Origin: Sedimenticola selenatireducens DSM 17993
GTDB taxonomy: Bacteria > Pseudomonadota > Gammaproteobacteria > Chromatiales > Chromatiaceae
NCBI RefSeq assembly: GCF_000428045.1
Contig: NZ_ATZE01000007.1
Span: 1-64,000 of the forward strand
Length of the DNA stretch: 64,000 nt
Direction of reading: 5' to 3'
Position numbers and translations under genes: made by a program. A model generated the notes under the pieces. The model made no database searches, was not told the origin of the DNA, and saw only the letters and a program-made list of their open reading frames with translations. Positions 42,294 through 50,292 of this stretch are shown here, one piece after another. Numbering within the stretch: position 1 is the stretch's first letter; each line of letters starts with the position of its first letter.

Positions 42294-44024
42294 TTGAGTT
42301 ATCGAATCGATTCCACTGTACGGAAACTCACCCCCCCCAGGATCCTGTTGCTTGACTGGCATGCCACGCTGGTGGATTCACTGGATGCCATGTATCGCGC
42401 CATCGATGATCTGCTACCGCAGTTTGAAGAGCTGGGGCTGTTGAACCGTCTGGCCCCGGAGGAGCTGAGCAAGACCCCGGATGATGTCAAGCTGGTCCGC
42501 TTTGTCCGTATTTTCCGGCGTCTGCACCCCAAGATCCGCGCCGAACGCCGGGTCTCCCGGACGGATATTTTTGATGCCCTGTTCGGTCCCGACCTGGAGG
42601 CGATCTCGATTGCCCACAAGGCGTTCAACGAGTGCTACCGGGACCATTTTGGTGAAGTGAAGCCGTTCGAGGTCGGGATGCGGGAGCGGTTGCTGTTGTT
42701 GCGAAAACTGGGTATTCGCCTCGGGGTGCCGACCAACCGCAGCCGGGAGTTTCTGGGGCAGGAGATGCACAGCCTGGAAGGGGGCAGTTGGGTCGAGCTG
42801 TTTGACACCACCGTGTGTGGTGATGAGGTGACTCACCACAAGCCGGCACCGGATGTTCTGCTCCAGGCCATCGCCAACCTGAACGCCGAACCGGGAGCGG
42901 ATGTCTGGTATCTGGGGGATAGTCGCACCGATACCATCGCCGCCAAGGAGGCCGGCATCACCAGCATCTTCTACAACGGCGCCATGTGGGACTGGGATTG
43001 GCTGGAACGGATCTTTCCCCGTACCGAGCAGCATCCACACAAGCCGGACGCGGTGGTGGATGATCTCGATTCACTGCTGGATCTGCTCTACAAGCTGGAG
43101 CCGGAAACGATAACACCGGAACGATCCGCCATCTGGGCGAGCCGGCCGGAACCGTTGCCACCGCGCCGCCCGCCGCCGCCCCGTATCGAACCGGACTGGC
43201 ATCCGGCGGTGGTGGACCTGACCGCCCCGGTGCTGCTGCTGTTTGACTGGCACGCCACCCTGGTGGATACCCTGGATGCCATGTATCACGCGGTGGATGA
43301 TATGCTGCCCGAGCTCGATACGCTGGGACTGTCGGAGCGCCTGGTGGATTCCGCCCACAGCAAGACTCTTGAGGATGCCAAACTGGTGGAGCACGTGCGC
43401 AATTACCATCAGTTGCATCCCAAGATCAAGGCGGACCGGAAGATCTCCCGCACCGATATTTTTGAAGTGCTGTTTGGTAGCGATGAGGAGGCCAAGCAGA
43501 TTGCCCATGCCGCGTTCAACCGGCACTATCGCAACCACTTTGGCGCTGTTTACCCGTTTGAACCCGGGGTCAAGGATATGCTGGTGGCACTGCGCGCGCT
43601 GGATATGAAGCTGGGGGTGCTGACCAACCGTGATCGCGAGTTTTTCGAGCACGAGCTGGCGGCCGTGGAAGGTACCGGCTGGACCGACCTGTTCGACACC
43701 ACGGTGTGCGGTGACGACACGGCGCTGCGTAAGCCCCATGCCGAGCCGATACTCAAGGCGCTGGACAATCTCCACCTGCTGCCGGGGCCGGAGATCTGGT
43801 ATATCGGCGACAGCACCACCGACACCATCGCCGCCAAGCGGGCCGGCGTCACCAGCGTTTTTTTCAACGGCGCCCAGTGGGATCAGCAGTGGCTGGACAA
43901 GATCTTTCCCGGCACCGAGCGGCACCCGCACAAGCCGGATGTGGTGGTGAATGATTTTGGCGAGTTCTGGGCCCTGACCCTGGCCTGTCGCGCGGCCCGT
44001 CCACGCAAAGGGTGGAGCATCTGA
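42294..44024 (+). CDS. Tandem-duplicated HAD-like protein with altered motif I
   Basis: Soluble 576-aa protein made of two similar HAD-superfamily halves (about 14-270 and 310-560), joined by a proline-rich linker (RRPPPPRIEPDW). Each half has motif I written DWHATLVD (Asp21/His23 and Asp318/His320), motif II TNRSREF or TNRDREF, motif III Lys in HKPAPD or RKPHAEP, and motif IV GDSRTDT or GDSTTDT. In ordinary HAD phosphatases the second motif-I residue is Asp. His at this place in both halves is rare and may change the chemistry. Starts with TTG preceded by GAGAGGAGC. Substrate is unknown. Confidence 0.85.
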   Translation: MSYRIDSTVRKLTPPRILLLDWHATLVDSLDAMYRAIDDLLPQFEELGLLNRLAPEELSKTPDDVKLVRFVRIFRRLHPKIRAERRVSRTDIFDALFGPDLEAISIAHKAFNECYRDHFGEVKPFEVGMRERLLLLRKLGIRLGVPTNRSREFLGQEMHSLEGGSWVELFDTTVCGDEVTHHKPAPDVLLQAIANLNAEPGADVWYLGDSRTDTIAAKEAGITSIFYNGAMWDWDWLERIFPRTEQHPHKPDAVVDDLDSLLDLLYKLEPETITPERSAIWASRPEPLPPRRPPPPRIEPDWHPAVVDLTAPVLLLFDWHATLVDTLDAMYHAVDDMLPELDTLGLSERLVDSAHSKTLEDAKLVEHVRNYHQLHPKIKADRKISRTDIFEVLFGSDEEAKQIAHAAFNRHYRNHFGAVYPFEPGVKDMLVALRALDMKLGVLTNRDREFFEHELAAVEGTGWTDLFDTTVCGDDTALRKPHAEPILKALDNLHLLPGPEIWYIGDSTTDTIAAKRAGVTSVFFNGAQWDQQWLDKIFPGTERHPHKPDVVVNDFGEFWALTLACRAARPRKGWSI

Positions 44025-44048
44025 TCGGTCGGATCAGAGGCCGCTGTT

Positions 44049-44351
44049 ATGGATATCAACCGTTTTCACTGCCCGGGCTGTGGCCAGCGAGTCGAATCCT
44101 GGGTGGCCCGGCGGCCCGAATTCCACTGTCCTGGTTGTGCTCAACGGTTTCACTCCAATTACCGCCGTTCGCTGAAACGGAGTGCGCTGTTCGGTCTGTT
44201 GTTCTGGATTGGTGGAACCGCGCTGGGCTGTCTGCTGATAGATCCCTGGCAGGTGGTGTTTGTATTTGCCATTGAATTCGGTGGTCTGCTGGCTTTCGCC
44301 GCTGCCTTCCTGCTGCACCGTTACACCATCCGTATCACTCCAGATCCATAG
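44049..44351 (+). CDS. Zinc-ribbon plus two-helix membrane protein
   Basis: Protein of 100 aa. Two zinc-knuckle pairs (CPGCGQ at about 8-13 and CPGCAQ at about 27-32) form an N-terminal zinc ribbon, followed by two membrane helices (about 45-62 and 68-88). No named family. GAGGCCGCTGTT is a good ribosome-binding site. It lies 24 bp after the tandem HAD gene on the same strand and is probably co-transcribed with it. Confidence 0.75.
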   Translation: MDINRFHCPGCGQRVESWVARRPEFHCPGCAQRFHSNYRRSLKRSALFGLLFWIGGTALGCLLIDPWQVVFVFAIEFGGLLAFAAAFLLHRYTIRITPDP

Positions 44352-44402
44352 GGCGGACCATGCCAGCCCGGAGCCGGTTTCCTCCCCTATGGATAGTCCG
44401 CC

Positions 44403-44606
44403 TCAGACCCCCACACGACTAAAATCTGTCCCCACCCTGAGTCCGTAATGCTGTTCCAGGTCAAACTCCTGGATCAGGCCGTCCACTGCCTGCTGACCCT
44501 GGGTGCGCTGCATCTCGCCGAGAATCATGCGCACTGCATTGCGGTTGTAGCCGCTGCCGAACTGTAGCTGTACCTGTATCAGCTCCCGTGCCCTGTCGAT
44601 ATTCAT
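44403..44606 (-). CDS. Conserved-looking small protein (67 aa)
   Basis: Soluble, mostly helical 67-aa protein. MNIDRARELIQVQLQFGSGYNRNAVRMIL has the regular hydrophobic spacing of a folded helix pair, here written in two parts: MNIDRARELIQVQLQ and then NRNAVRMILGEMQ. AAGGTGACGCATT gives a good ribosome-binding site. No named family. It is leftward, converging with the zinc-ribbon gene. Confidence 0.65.
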   Translation of the reverse strand: MNIDRARELIQVQLQFGSGYNRNAVRMILGEMQRTQGQQAVDGLIQEFDLEQHYGLRVGTDFSRVGV

Positions 44607-44956
44607 AATGCGTCACCTTTTGACCGGCCTCTAAAAAACTTACGACCGGCTGAAACAGCTTCTACCGGTACGGCTGGCCGCCGGCGTGAGTTTGATCTGT
44701 AGGAGGCTCGCGCCGGGCCGAATTCCCGGCGAGGGTGCCATCCTGGTGTGCGAATCCGTGGCGGAGTCAACCCTGAACCGGTTTTACGCGCATACCGACG
44801 GTATCGAACAGATGTGATTCCGGCATGCCGCATAAAAGCACATAAAGTTTGCGTAAATATAATAATAAAGCAAATAAAATTGCATTCATCCATTCTGCTG
44901 CCTATGCTTTAGGGCAGTTCAGCACCCTTTGTGATGCGTAACAACCCCCGGAGACT
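44607..44956. other. Intergenic region with repeat A and the RpiR-locus promoter area
   Basis: Holds repeat A copy 3 (44692-44743) and a strongly AT-rich segment (about 44836-44892, GCGTAAATATAATAATAAAG and TAAAATTGCA) before the RpiR-type gene. That segment is a likely promoter/operator for the catabolic operon. A further small minus frame here is repeat sequence. Confidence 0.5.
44692..44743 (+). repeat. Dispersed palindromic repeat A, copy 3
   Basis: TTGATCTGTAGGAGG through GGGCCGAATTCCCGGCGAGGG, the same orientation and flanking TTTGATC as copy 1. Confidence 0.75.
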
Positions 44957-45889
44957 ATGGATAGCCAGCGACAGAACGCCACCGGCATGGAGAGCGTGAA
45001 CGGGCCGCAATCCCTGGAGCAGCTCTCCCGATTGCTGGCGGACCTGAAATCAGGCACCGCGGAGCTTAAAGTCGGCAAGCGCGCGCTTGAGGTGCTGGAC
45101 GGAATGATTACCTATCCCAAGCAATCCGCGATCTCCTCCATATCGCATCTGGCCAAGACATTCGACGTGAACCCCTCAACCCTGACCCGGCTGGCCAAAT
45201 CCCTCGGATACAAGGGGTTCGCCGAGCTGCAGAAAATCTTTCGGGATTACACCGCCGGTACGGAAAACTTCTACAGCCGGCGTGCCGGACAGCTGTTTCA
45301 GCGTGAGGATAACCGTCATGAAGGGATGCATCTGGCGACCCGGATCGCCAATGAGGAGACCCAGAACATCGCCAGTATGGTCGATAACCTCAACAGCAAG
45401 ACACTGGATGGGGTGGTGGATCTGTTGGTCCACGCGCCGCGCATACGTACCCATGGTTTGCGCCAGTCCTATCCGATCGCCAACTATCTCTCCTATGGGT
45501 TGGGTCTGATCCGCAACAATGTCTCGGTTCTGAGTATTGCCGAGCATGGCATTATTCATGGAATCTCCCAGCTGGAACCGGGTGACCTGTTGTTTACCAT
45601 CGGCTGTGCTCCATACACCCGCAGTACAGTCACGGCCTCACAGGTCGCGCGGGAGCAGGGGGTTGCGGTGGTGACGATCACGGACAACCACGCCTCGCCG
45701 CTGGCGGCCTCGGCCAGCTATACCTTCATCTCGCCCACTTCCGGCACCTTCTTCAGTAACAGCATGAGCGCATCCCTGGTGCTTATCGAAGTGCTGCTCT
45801 CCCTGGTGGCACGCAAACTGGGCGACAAGGCGCTGGACTCGCTTATGCGCTATGAAAAGTTGATCGGGAAAATGCAATTTGAGATATGA
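44957..45889 (+). CDS. MurR/RpiR-family transcriptional regulator
   Basis: Regulator of 310 aa. The N-terminal HTH_6 domain (about 25-100) reads SISHLAKTFDVNPSTLTRLAK across the recognition helix. The C-terminal SIS domain (about 145-280) senses a phosphosugar- or organic-acid-like ligand, with LLFTIGCAPYTRSTVTAS as the ligand loop. It is the first gene of the operon: the next start overlaps its stop (ATGA). It probably controls the enoyl-CoA hydratase/acyl-CoA synthetase/TRAP genes downstream in response to their substrate. Confidence 0.88.
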   Translation: MDSQRQNATGMESVNGPQSLEQLSRLLADLKSGTAELKVGKRALEVLDGMITYPKQSAISSISHLAKTFDVNPSTLTRLAKSLGYKGFAELQKIFRDYTAGTENFYSRRAGQLFQREDNRHEGMHLATRIANEETQNIASMVDNLNSKTLDGVVDLLVHAPRIRTHGLRQSYPIANYLSYGLGLIRNNVSVLSIAEHGIIHGISQLEPGDLLFTIGCAPYTRSTVTASQVAREQGVAVVTITDNHASPLAASASYTFISPTSGTFFSNSMSASLVLIEVLLSLVARKLGDKALDSLMRYEKLIGKMQFEI

Positions 45890-46677
45890 ACAGCCAACAT
45901 GAAAACCTGCTGGTGACCTGTGATGACGGCATTGCCGAGCTGCGCTTCAACCGTCCGGAGCGGCTGAACGCGGTCAATGAAGCGCTCTATGCGGAGTTGC
46001 AGGAGCAGCTTGGACGGCTGGAGCAGATGCCAGATGTAAGGGTGATCCTGCTGACAGGTGCAGGACGCGCCTTCTGTGTTGGTGCCGACATGAAGGCCCA
46101 TGGCGAGGCCACACGCAGCGCCTATCAGCGCCGTCAGTACCTGAACGCGGAACAGCAGGTATGTCGGGCCATTCGCGAATCCGCCAAACCGGTAGTGGCG
46201 GCGGTCAACGGTTATGCCCTGGGGGCCGGTGCCGAGATGGCCATTGCGGCGGACTTTATACTGATGAAGGCGTCCGCCCGGATCGGTCTGCCGGAGATCA
46301 CCATCGGCACTTTCCTGGGGGGCGGCGTGACCCACACCCTGCCACGCCTGGTCGGGCTGGCGAAGGCGCGTGAGCTGGTGTTTCTGGGAGAAAAGATAGA
46401 CGGTGCGGAGGCGTTGCGCATCGGCCTGGCCAGCCGCTGTTTCGCCGATGACCGGTTTGATGAGGAGGTTCGGGCATTTTGCCGCCAGCTGGCGCTTGGC
46501 GCACCGCACTCCATGCAGCTGGCCAAGCGGCAACTCAATCATGCGCTGCAACAGGGTTTTGATAATGCGTTGCAGGCGGAACTGGAGGGCATGACCTTCT
46601 GTGCAACCACCCGGGACTGGCAGGAAGGGGTGGATGCGTTCCGGGAGAAACGTGCACCGCGCTTCGAGGGACGCTGA
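45886..46677 (+). CDS. Enoyl-CoA hydratase/isomerase family protein
   Basis: Crotonase-fold enzyme of 263 aa. The oxyanion-hole segments are GAGRAFCVGADMKA (about 55-68) and NGYALGAGAEMAIAADF. Both catalytic Glu positions of true hydratases are kept (Glu in GAGAEMA and in GLPEITIG), so hydration of an enoyl-CoA is likely. The start overlaps the RpiR stop by 4 bp. Together with the ADP-forming acyl-CoA synthetase it suggests a CoA-dependent catabolic route. The substrate is unknown. Confidence 0.9.
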   Translation: MNSQHENLLVTCDDGIAELRFNRPERLNAVNEALYAELQEQLGRLEQMPDVRVILLTGAGRAFCVGADMKAHGEATRSAYQRRQYLNAEQQVCRAIRESAKPVVAAVNGYALGAGAEMAIAADFILMKASARIGLPEITIGTFLGGGVTHTLPRLVGLAKARELVFLGEKIDGAEALRIGLASRCFADDRFDEEVRAFCRQLALGAPHSMQLAKRQLNHALQQGFDNALQAELEGMTFCATTRDWQEGVDAFREKRAPRFEGR

Positions 46678-46678
46678 G

Positions 46679-48847
46679 ATGACCCGGCCAATGGACAATC
46701 CGCTGCAGCAGATTCTCGCCCCTCGCTCCATTGCCGTGCTGGGTGCCTCCCGTGACGCCGGGAAAAGGGGCAACCTGGCGATCCGTTATCTGCAGCAGAA
46801 TCAGTTTCAGGGAGCAATCTATCCGGTCCATCCGAAAGAGACAGAGGTGCTGGGGCTGGCATGCTATCCCACGGTCGAGAGCCTGCCGGAGGCAGCGGAC
46901 CTGGCCTTGATCTGCACCGCCGCAAACACTTTGCCTGAGCTTGTCCGCCGCTGCGGAAGCAAGGGAATTCGTGGGGCGGTGGTACTGGCCACCGGTTTTT
47001 CCGAGACCGGAGAGGTGGGGCTGGCGCTGGAGAATGAGATGGTGCGGGCGGCCCGGGAGAGTGGGCTGAGAATCATCGGTCCCAACACCTCCGGCATGTT
47101 CAATACCCATTGCGGCGCCAACCTGGTTGGCTATCGGGATTTGCGTACCGGTTCGATTGGCCTGCTCTCCCAATCCGGCAACATGGCGCTCTCGCTGGTG
47201 ACCGAAGGGGGGCAGCACGCCACGCTGGGTTTCTCCACCTATGTGGGTGTGGGTAACGAGGCGGACGTGCAGTTTCACGAATATCTGGACTACTTCGCCG
47301 CCGACCCACATACCCGGGTGATTGTCGGCTATGTGGAAGGGCTGAAACAGGGCCGGCGTTTTTTGCAATCCGCCGCCAGTATCTGCCTGGAAAAGCCGCT
47401 GGTCATTTACCTGTCAGGCCGTACCGCGGTTGGCCAGCAGTCGGCACGCTCCCACACCGGTGCACTGGCCGGCAGCTATGAGATGGCGAAAGGCGTGATG
47501 CGACAGGCCGGAGTATTGCTGGTGGAGCGGGCCGACGAGATCCTGCCGGTTGCCAGTACTCTGGCGTCAACCGCAGAATGGTTACCGCTCAACGGCAACC
47601 GTGTCGCCATTCTCGCCGATGGTGGGGGGCACGCCACCATCGCTGCCGATGCCCTGCATCAGCTCGGCCTGTCGATTCCGTCGTTGAGTGAAACGACCCG
47701 GCAGCAGCTGCGTAGCCTGTTGCCACCGGCCGCCGCTATCAATAATCCGGTGGATGTGGCCGGTGGCACCGATAATCATCCGCAACTGTTCGCCGACTGT
47801 GCCGAGGTCCTGCTGGCCGACAGCCGGATCGATGCCCTGTTGATCGTCGGTCTGTTCGGTGGCTATGCGTTGCGTTTTTCCGAATCGCTTGCCGGCGAGG
47901 AGCGGCAGTGTGCCGAGCGGCTGGCCCGGTTGCCGGGCAGTCTCGGAAAACCACTGCTGCTGCAGAGTCTTTACCGGCCGCTCAAGCCTGAACCGCTGCG
48001 CTATCTCGAAAGTTCGAATATCCCGCTGTTCAGCTCCATTGATGAAGCAGCCCGCTGCCTGGCTGCCGTGGTCAATTACAGCGAGGCAAAAAAACGGCTG
48101 TCGATCCATGACCAAACAGCAGCGGCCGATCCGTCAATCCCGGTATCCGAGTTGATTTTCAAAGTGCTGCAGGCAGGCCGTAGCAGCCTGTATGAATACG
48201 AGGCGCTGGATGCACTCGCCGCCTACGGGGCGAAGGTTGTCGTGCCGCAGGTGATCCGGGATGAAGAAGGATTCAGCGACATGGCGCCGTCCCCGCCGGA
48301 TCTGCGTTATGTGATGAAACTGGTGTCCCGGGACATCCTGCACAAGACGGATGCGGGCGGTGTCAAGCTTGACCTGATGCGCGACGATTTCCCGCAGGCC
48401 TATCATGAGATCCTGGCCAACGCCCTGCGCTACCAGGCGGACGCTCGGATCGAAGGGGTACTGTTGGTGCCGATGGCGGAGCCGGGTGTGGAGGTGATTA
48501 TTGGTGTCACCCAGGACAGGCAGTTTGGTCCGGTGATGATGTTCGGACTCGGTGGCGTATTTGTGGAAGTGTTGCGGGATGTGGTGTTTCGCACGCTGCC
48601 TTTGCGCCGAGCCGATGCGCTGGAGATGCTGGATGGGATTCGTGGCAGTAAAGTCCTGGATGGAATCAGGGGCGGGGAGCCGGTAGACCGGCAGGCGCTG
48701 GTCTCCCTGATGCTGGCGGTTTCCGATCTCTGCATGAACCACCCCGAAATCGTCGAGCTGGATCTAAACCCGGTGCTGGCAAGGCCCGGGGATTATTGCG
48801 TGCTGGATGCACGCGTCTTGCTAAACCCGCAACAGGAGGCGGCATGA
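46679..48847 (+). CDS. ADP-forming acyl-CoA synthetase (acetate--CoA ligase type)
   Basis: Large 722-aa fused NDP-forming CoA ligase. Order: CoA-binding domain (about 10-135, RSIAVLGASRDAGKRGN), a succinyl-CoA-ligase-like part (about 150-460) and a C-terminal ATP-grasp half (about 500-720). The SHTGALAGSYEM segment carries the conserved His. The ATP-grasp half includes ILHKTDAGGVKLDL and GLGGVFVEVLRDVV. It activates a carboxylic acid to its CoA thioester with ATP to ADP + phosphate, or works in reverse to make ATP. There is no GNAT extension. GAGGGACGCTGAG before ATG 46679 sets the start. It follows the enoyl-CoA hydratase by 1 base. Confidence 0.92.
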   Translation: MTRPMDNPLQQILAPRSIAVLGASRDAGKRGNLAIRYLQQNQFQGAIYPVHPKETEVLGLACYPTVESLPEAADLALICTAANTLPELVRRCGSKGIRGAVVLATGFSETGEVGLALENEMVRAARESGLRIIGPNTSGMFNTHCGANLVGYRDLRTGSIGLLSQSGNMALSLVTEGGQHATLGFSTYVGVGNEADVQFHEYLDYFAADPHTRVIVGYVEGLKQGRRFLQSAASICLEKPLVIYLSGRTAVGQQSARSHTGALAGSYEMAKGVMRQAGVLLVERADEILPVASTLASTAEWLPLNGNRVAILADGGGHATIAADALHQLGLSIPSLSETTRQQLRSLLPPAAAINNPVDVAGGTDNHPQLFADCAEVLLADSRIDALLIVGLFGGYALRFSESLAGEERQCAERLARLPGSLGKPLLLQSLYRPLKPEPLRYLESSNIPLFSSIDEAARCLAAVVNYSEAKKRLSIHDQTAAADPSIPVSELIFKVLQAGRSSLYEYEALDALAAYGAKVVVPQVIRDEEGFSDMAPSPPDLRYVMKLVSRDILHKTDAGGVKLDLMRDDFPQAYHEILANALRYQADARIEGVLLVPMAEPGVEVIIGVTQDRQFGPVMMFGLGGVFVEVLRDVVFRTLPLRRADALEMLDGIRGSKVLDGIRGGEPVDRQALVSLMLAVSDLCMNHPEIVELDLNPVLARPGDYCVLDARVLLNPQQEAA

Positions 48848-49054
48848 TTGGCACGGCACGAGGGAGAGATGCCCGGGCGTGGTCCCGGCGATCAATGCGT
48901 TTATTGAATAGCGCAAAACGAAATTCAAGGGAAGGTAGGCACGTTTCCTTGGCATCGTGCGGCTATCCGGGCACGGGTAGGCTGCACATTTTGCGGAACA
49001 AACTGCTACCAGTGAAGGTAGCAAGCTGAAACTGTTCACTCAGGAGGATTTATC
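48848..49054. other. Intergenic region before the TAXI binding protein
   Basis: About 200 bases. An ATG overlapping the synthetase stop (48844) opens a 61-codon frame to 49029, but it is arginine-rich with no family and I do not call it. The region ends with AGGAGGATTT, a strong ribosome-binding site for the TRAP binding protein. A separate promoter may lie here. Confidence 0.45.
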
Positions 49055-50023
49055 ATGTTGAAGAAAAAAGTAACCACCTTGGCACTGCTGGCGGGACTGG
49101 CGCTGGGTGTTGTCGGCGCCGCCCATGCGGAGTCATTTATCACTATCGGTACCGGCGGTGTTACCGGTGTCTATTATCCCACCGGCGGCGCGATCTGCCG
49201 TCTGGTGAATAAAAACCGCGCGGAGCACGGCATCCGTTGCTCCGTGGAGTCGACCGGTGGTTCGGTCTATAACCTGAACACTATCCGTGCGGGTGAGTTG
49301 GACATGGGCGTGGCGCAGTCAGACTGGCAATACCACGCTTATCATGGCACCAGTAAGTTTGAGGAGAGCGGTCCAAACAAGGAACTGCGCGCTGTCTTCT
49401 CGGTGCACCCGGAACCGTTCACCGTGGTGGCGCGTGCCGATTCCGGCATCAAGACCTTTACCGACCTGAAGGGAAAACGGGTCAATATCGGCAATCCCGG
49501 TTCCGGTCAGCGTGGCACCATGGAGGTGTTGATGGAAGCGTTGGGCTGGACCAAGGATGACTTCTCCCTGGCTTCAGAACTGAAGTCGGCCGAGCAGTCA
49601 AAAGCCCTGTGTGACAACAAGATCGATGCCATGGTGTTCACTGTGGGTCACCCCTCCGGCTCCATCAAGGAGGCCACCACCACCTGTGATGCCGTACTGG
49701 TCTCGGTCACCGGACCGGAAGTGGAGAAGCTGATCGCGGAGAACGCCTATTACCGGGTCGCCACCATTCCGGGCGGAATGTATCGTGGTAATGACAATGA
49801 TGTGCAGACCTTTGGTGTGGGTGCCACCTTTGTCTCTTCCACCAATACCCCGGCTGATACCGTTTATCAGGTGGTCAAAGCGGTGTTCGAAAACTTCGAT
49901 GACTTCCGTAAGCTGCATCCCGCTTTTGAAGTTCTGAAGAAGGAGCAGATGGTCAAAGATGGTCTGTCGGCCCCGCTGCATGACGGAGCGATGAAATATT
50001 ATAAAGAGGCTGGCCTGATGTAA
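49055..50023 (+). CDS. TAXI-family TRAP transporter solute-binding protein
   Basis: Periplasmic binding protein of 322 aa with signal peptide (about 1-25, ending AHAES). The mature part begins [20 protein letters not shown], the signature start of TAXI proteins, and continues with [21 protein letters not shown] in two parts. TAXI proteins bind organic acids such as glutamate or other carboxylates for TRAP import. AGGAGGATTTATC gives a strong start. It pairs with the fused TRAP permease 270 bp downstream. Confidence 0.93.
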   Translation: MLKKKVTTLALLAGLALGVVGAAHAESFITIGTGGVTGVYYPTGGAICRLVNKNRAEHGIRCSVESTGGSVYNLNTIRAGELDMGVAQSDWQYHAYHGTSKFEESGPNKELRAVFSVHPEPFTVVARADSGIKTFTDLKGKRVNIGNPGSGQRGTMEVLMEALGWTKDDFSLASELKSAEQSKALCDNKIDAMVFTVGHPSGSIKEATTTCDAVLVSVTGPEVEKLIAENAYYRVATIPGGMYRGNDNDVQTFGVGATFVSSTNTPADTVYQVVKAVFENFDDFRKLHPAFEVLKKEQMVKDGLSAPLHDGAMKYYKEAGLM

Positions 50024-50166
50024 GACGACTGAGCGGGCGGCCGGCGGGCTGCCCGTTTTGTCCAGGGATGGAATTATACCGCGGAGGCCAAGGATGGCCG
50101 GGAGCGGATTTGTCCAGGGCTGTTTGATGAGCGTGAACTGGCAGCGGAGGTGTTGCCCTTCTTGTG

Positions 50167-50224
50167 GTAGGAGCGGTGCCTCGCCGGGAATTCGGCCCGG
50201 GGCGGGCCCCCTACAGATCAAGCC
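50167..50224 (-). repeat. Dispersed palindromic repeat A, copy 4
   Basis: GTAGGAGCGGTGCC through GAATTCGGCCCGGGGC to CCCCCTACAGATCAAGC, inverted against copies 1 and 3. It lies between the TAXI gene and the TRAP permease gene and artificially extends the permease open frame upstream. Confidence 0.75.
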
Positions 50225-50292
50225 CACTCCGGTGGCCAGCGGTATCGGCAGGGGCGGCCTCGCCGCGAAACGGGACCCATTGGGAGAGCAGA

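Noticed and set aside
43071-43931. Long minus-strand frame (286 codons) under the tandem HAD gene
   Set aside because: It lies entirely inside the HAD gene in an antisense frame. High GC makes such shadows, and it has no recognisable family.
48844-49029. Open frame overlapping the acyl-CoA synthetase stop
   Set aside because: It is arginine-rich, unlike the neighbours, has no ribosome-binding site of its own and ends just before the TAXI ribosome-binding site.
50164-50292. N-terminal extension of the TRAP permease frame
   Set aside because: It is repeat A copy 4 translated. The permease start at 50293 has a ribosome-binding site and the normal N-terminus.
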